From positions 1 through 5,986 of the forward strand of contig JAIESS010000224.1 in NCBI GenBank assembly GCA_019745755.1: a stretch of 5,986 bases of DNA, given 5' to 3'. This DNA is from Alphaproteobacteria bacterium. Its GTDB lineage: Bacteria > Pseudomonadota > Alphaproteobacteria > Paracaedibacterales > JAKBAR01. Both the position numbers and the translations under genes were made by a program. The notes beneath the pieces are model-generated. The model made no database searches. It had not been told where the DNA came from and saw nothing but the letters and a program-made list of their open reading frames with translations. This document shows positions 5,896-5,986 of this stretch, piece by piece; position 1 is the stretch's first letter, and the number at the start of each line of letters is the position of its first letter.

Positions 5896-5986
5896 TTATT
5901 TGGATGCAATTTTCTTACCGGCGATCGCAACCCGCTTACCTTTACGCGTACGCGCATTAGTATGGGTTCGCTGACCGCGAACGGGG
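5896..5986 (-). CDS. rpsM: 30S ribosomal protein S13, C-terminal fragment cut by window edge
   Basis: Only the last 29 residues are in the window: PVRGQRTHTNARTRKGKRV, then AIAGKKIASK and a TAA stop at 5898-5896. The RGQRTHTNARTRKGK motif is the hallmark basic tail of S13, which contacts 16S rRNA and reaches toward the P-site tRNA. It lies immediately upstream of rpsK, as expected for the alpha operon. The operon promoter and any leader lie outside the window. Confidence 0.95.
   Translation of the reverse strand, partial: PVRGQRTHTNARTRKGKRVAIAGKKIASK

Overview
The window looks like a chromosomal piece of an alphaproteobacterium with moderate-to-low G+C. RpoA, L17, S11 and the S13 tail all have alphaproteobacterial-style sequences, and rpsM, rpsK, rpoA and rplQ are contiguous without rpsD, as is usual in that class. 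Two genes of unknown function with signal peptides sit among housekeeping genes. This would fit a rearranged genome such as that of a host-associated lineage (Holosporales or Rickettsiales type), but that placement is inference. All supported genes are on the minus strand, so the window reads from high to low coordinates.

Layout in the direction of transcription. (1) 5986-3923 is the end of the ribosomal alpha operon: the S13 C-terminus (cut by the window edge), S11, RNA polymerase alpha and L17. It is closed by a strong intrinsic terminator at 3871-3899. (2) 3827-3309 encodes an unrecognised secreted cysteine-containing protein, followed by a second terminator-like hairpin at 3210-3239. (3) 3209-3086 is a leader region. 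It holds an SD-masking hairpin and a 10-codon open reading frame in frame with mraY. (4) 3085-1 is a peptidoglycan precursor cluster of mraY, a P-loop kinase-like protein carrying a signal peptide, and murD. The murD gene runs off the left edge without its C-terminus.

MraY makes lipid I at the membrane, and MurD adds D-glutamate to the UDP-MurNAc-alanine precursor two steps earlier in the cytoplasm, so this is a fragment of the dcw cluster. Two things are unusual. murF, the usual upstream neighbour of mraY, is absent. The usual mraY-murD junction is also split by the exported-looking kinase-like gene, which is joined to murD by a one-base TGATG stop/start overlap. The most interesting signals are this kinase-like gene and two mRNA leader structures that could mask ribosome binding sites, upstream of mraY and of rpoA. 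No tRNA, rRNA, insertion sequence, CRISPR array or integration site was seen.
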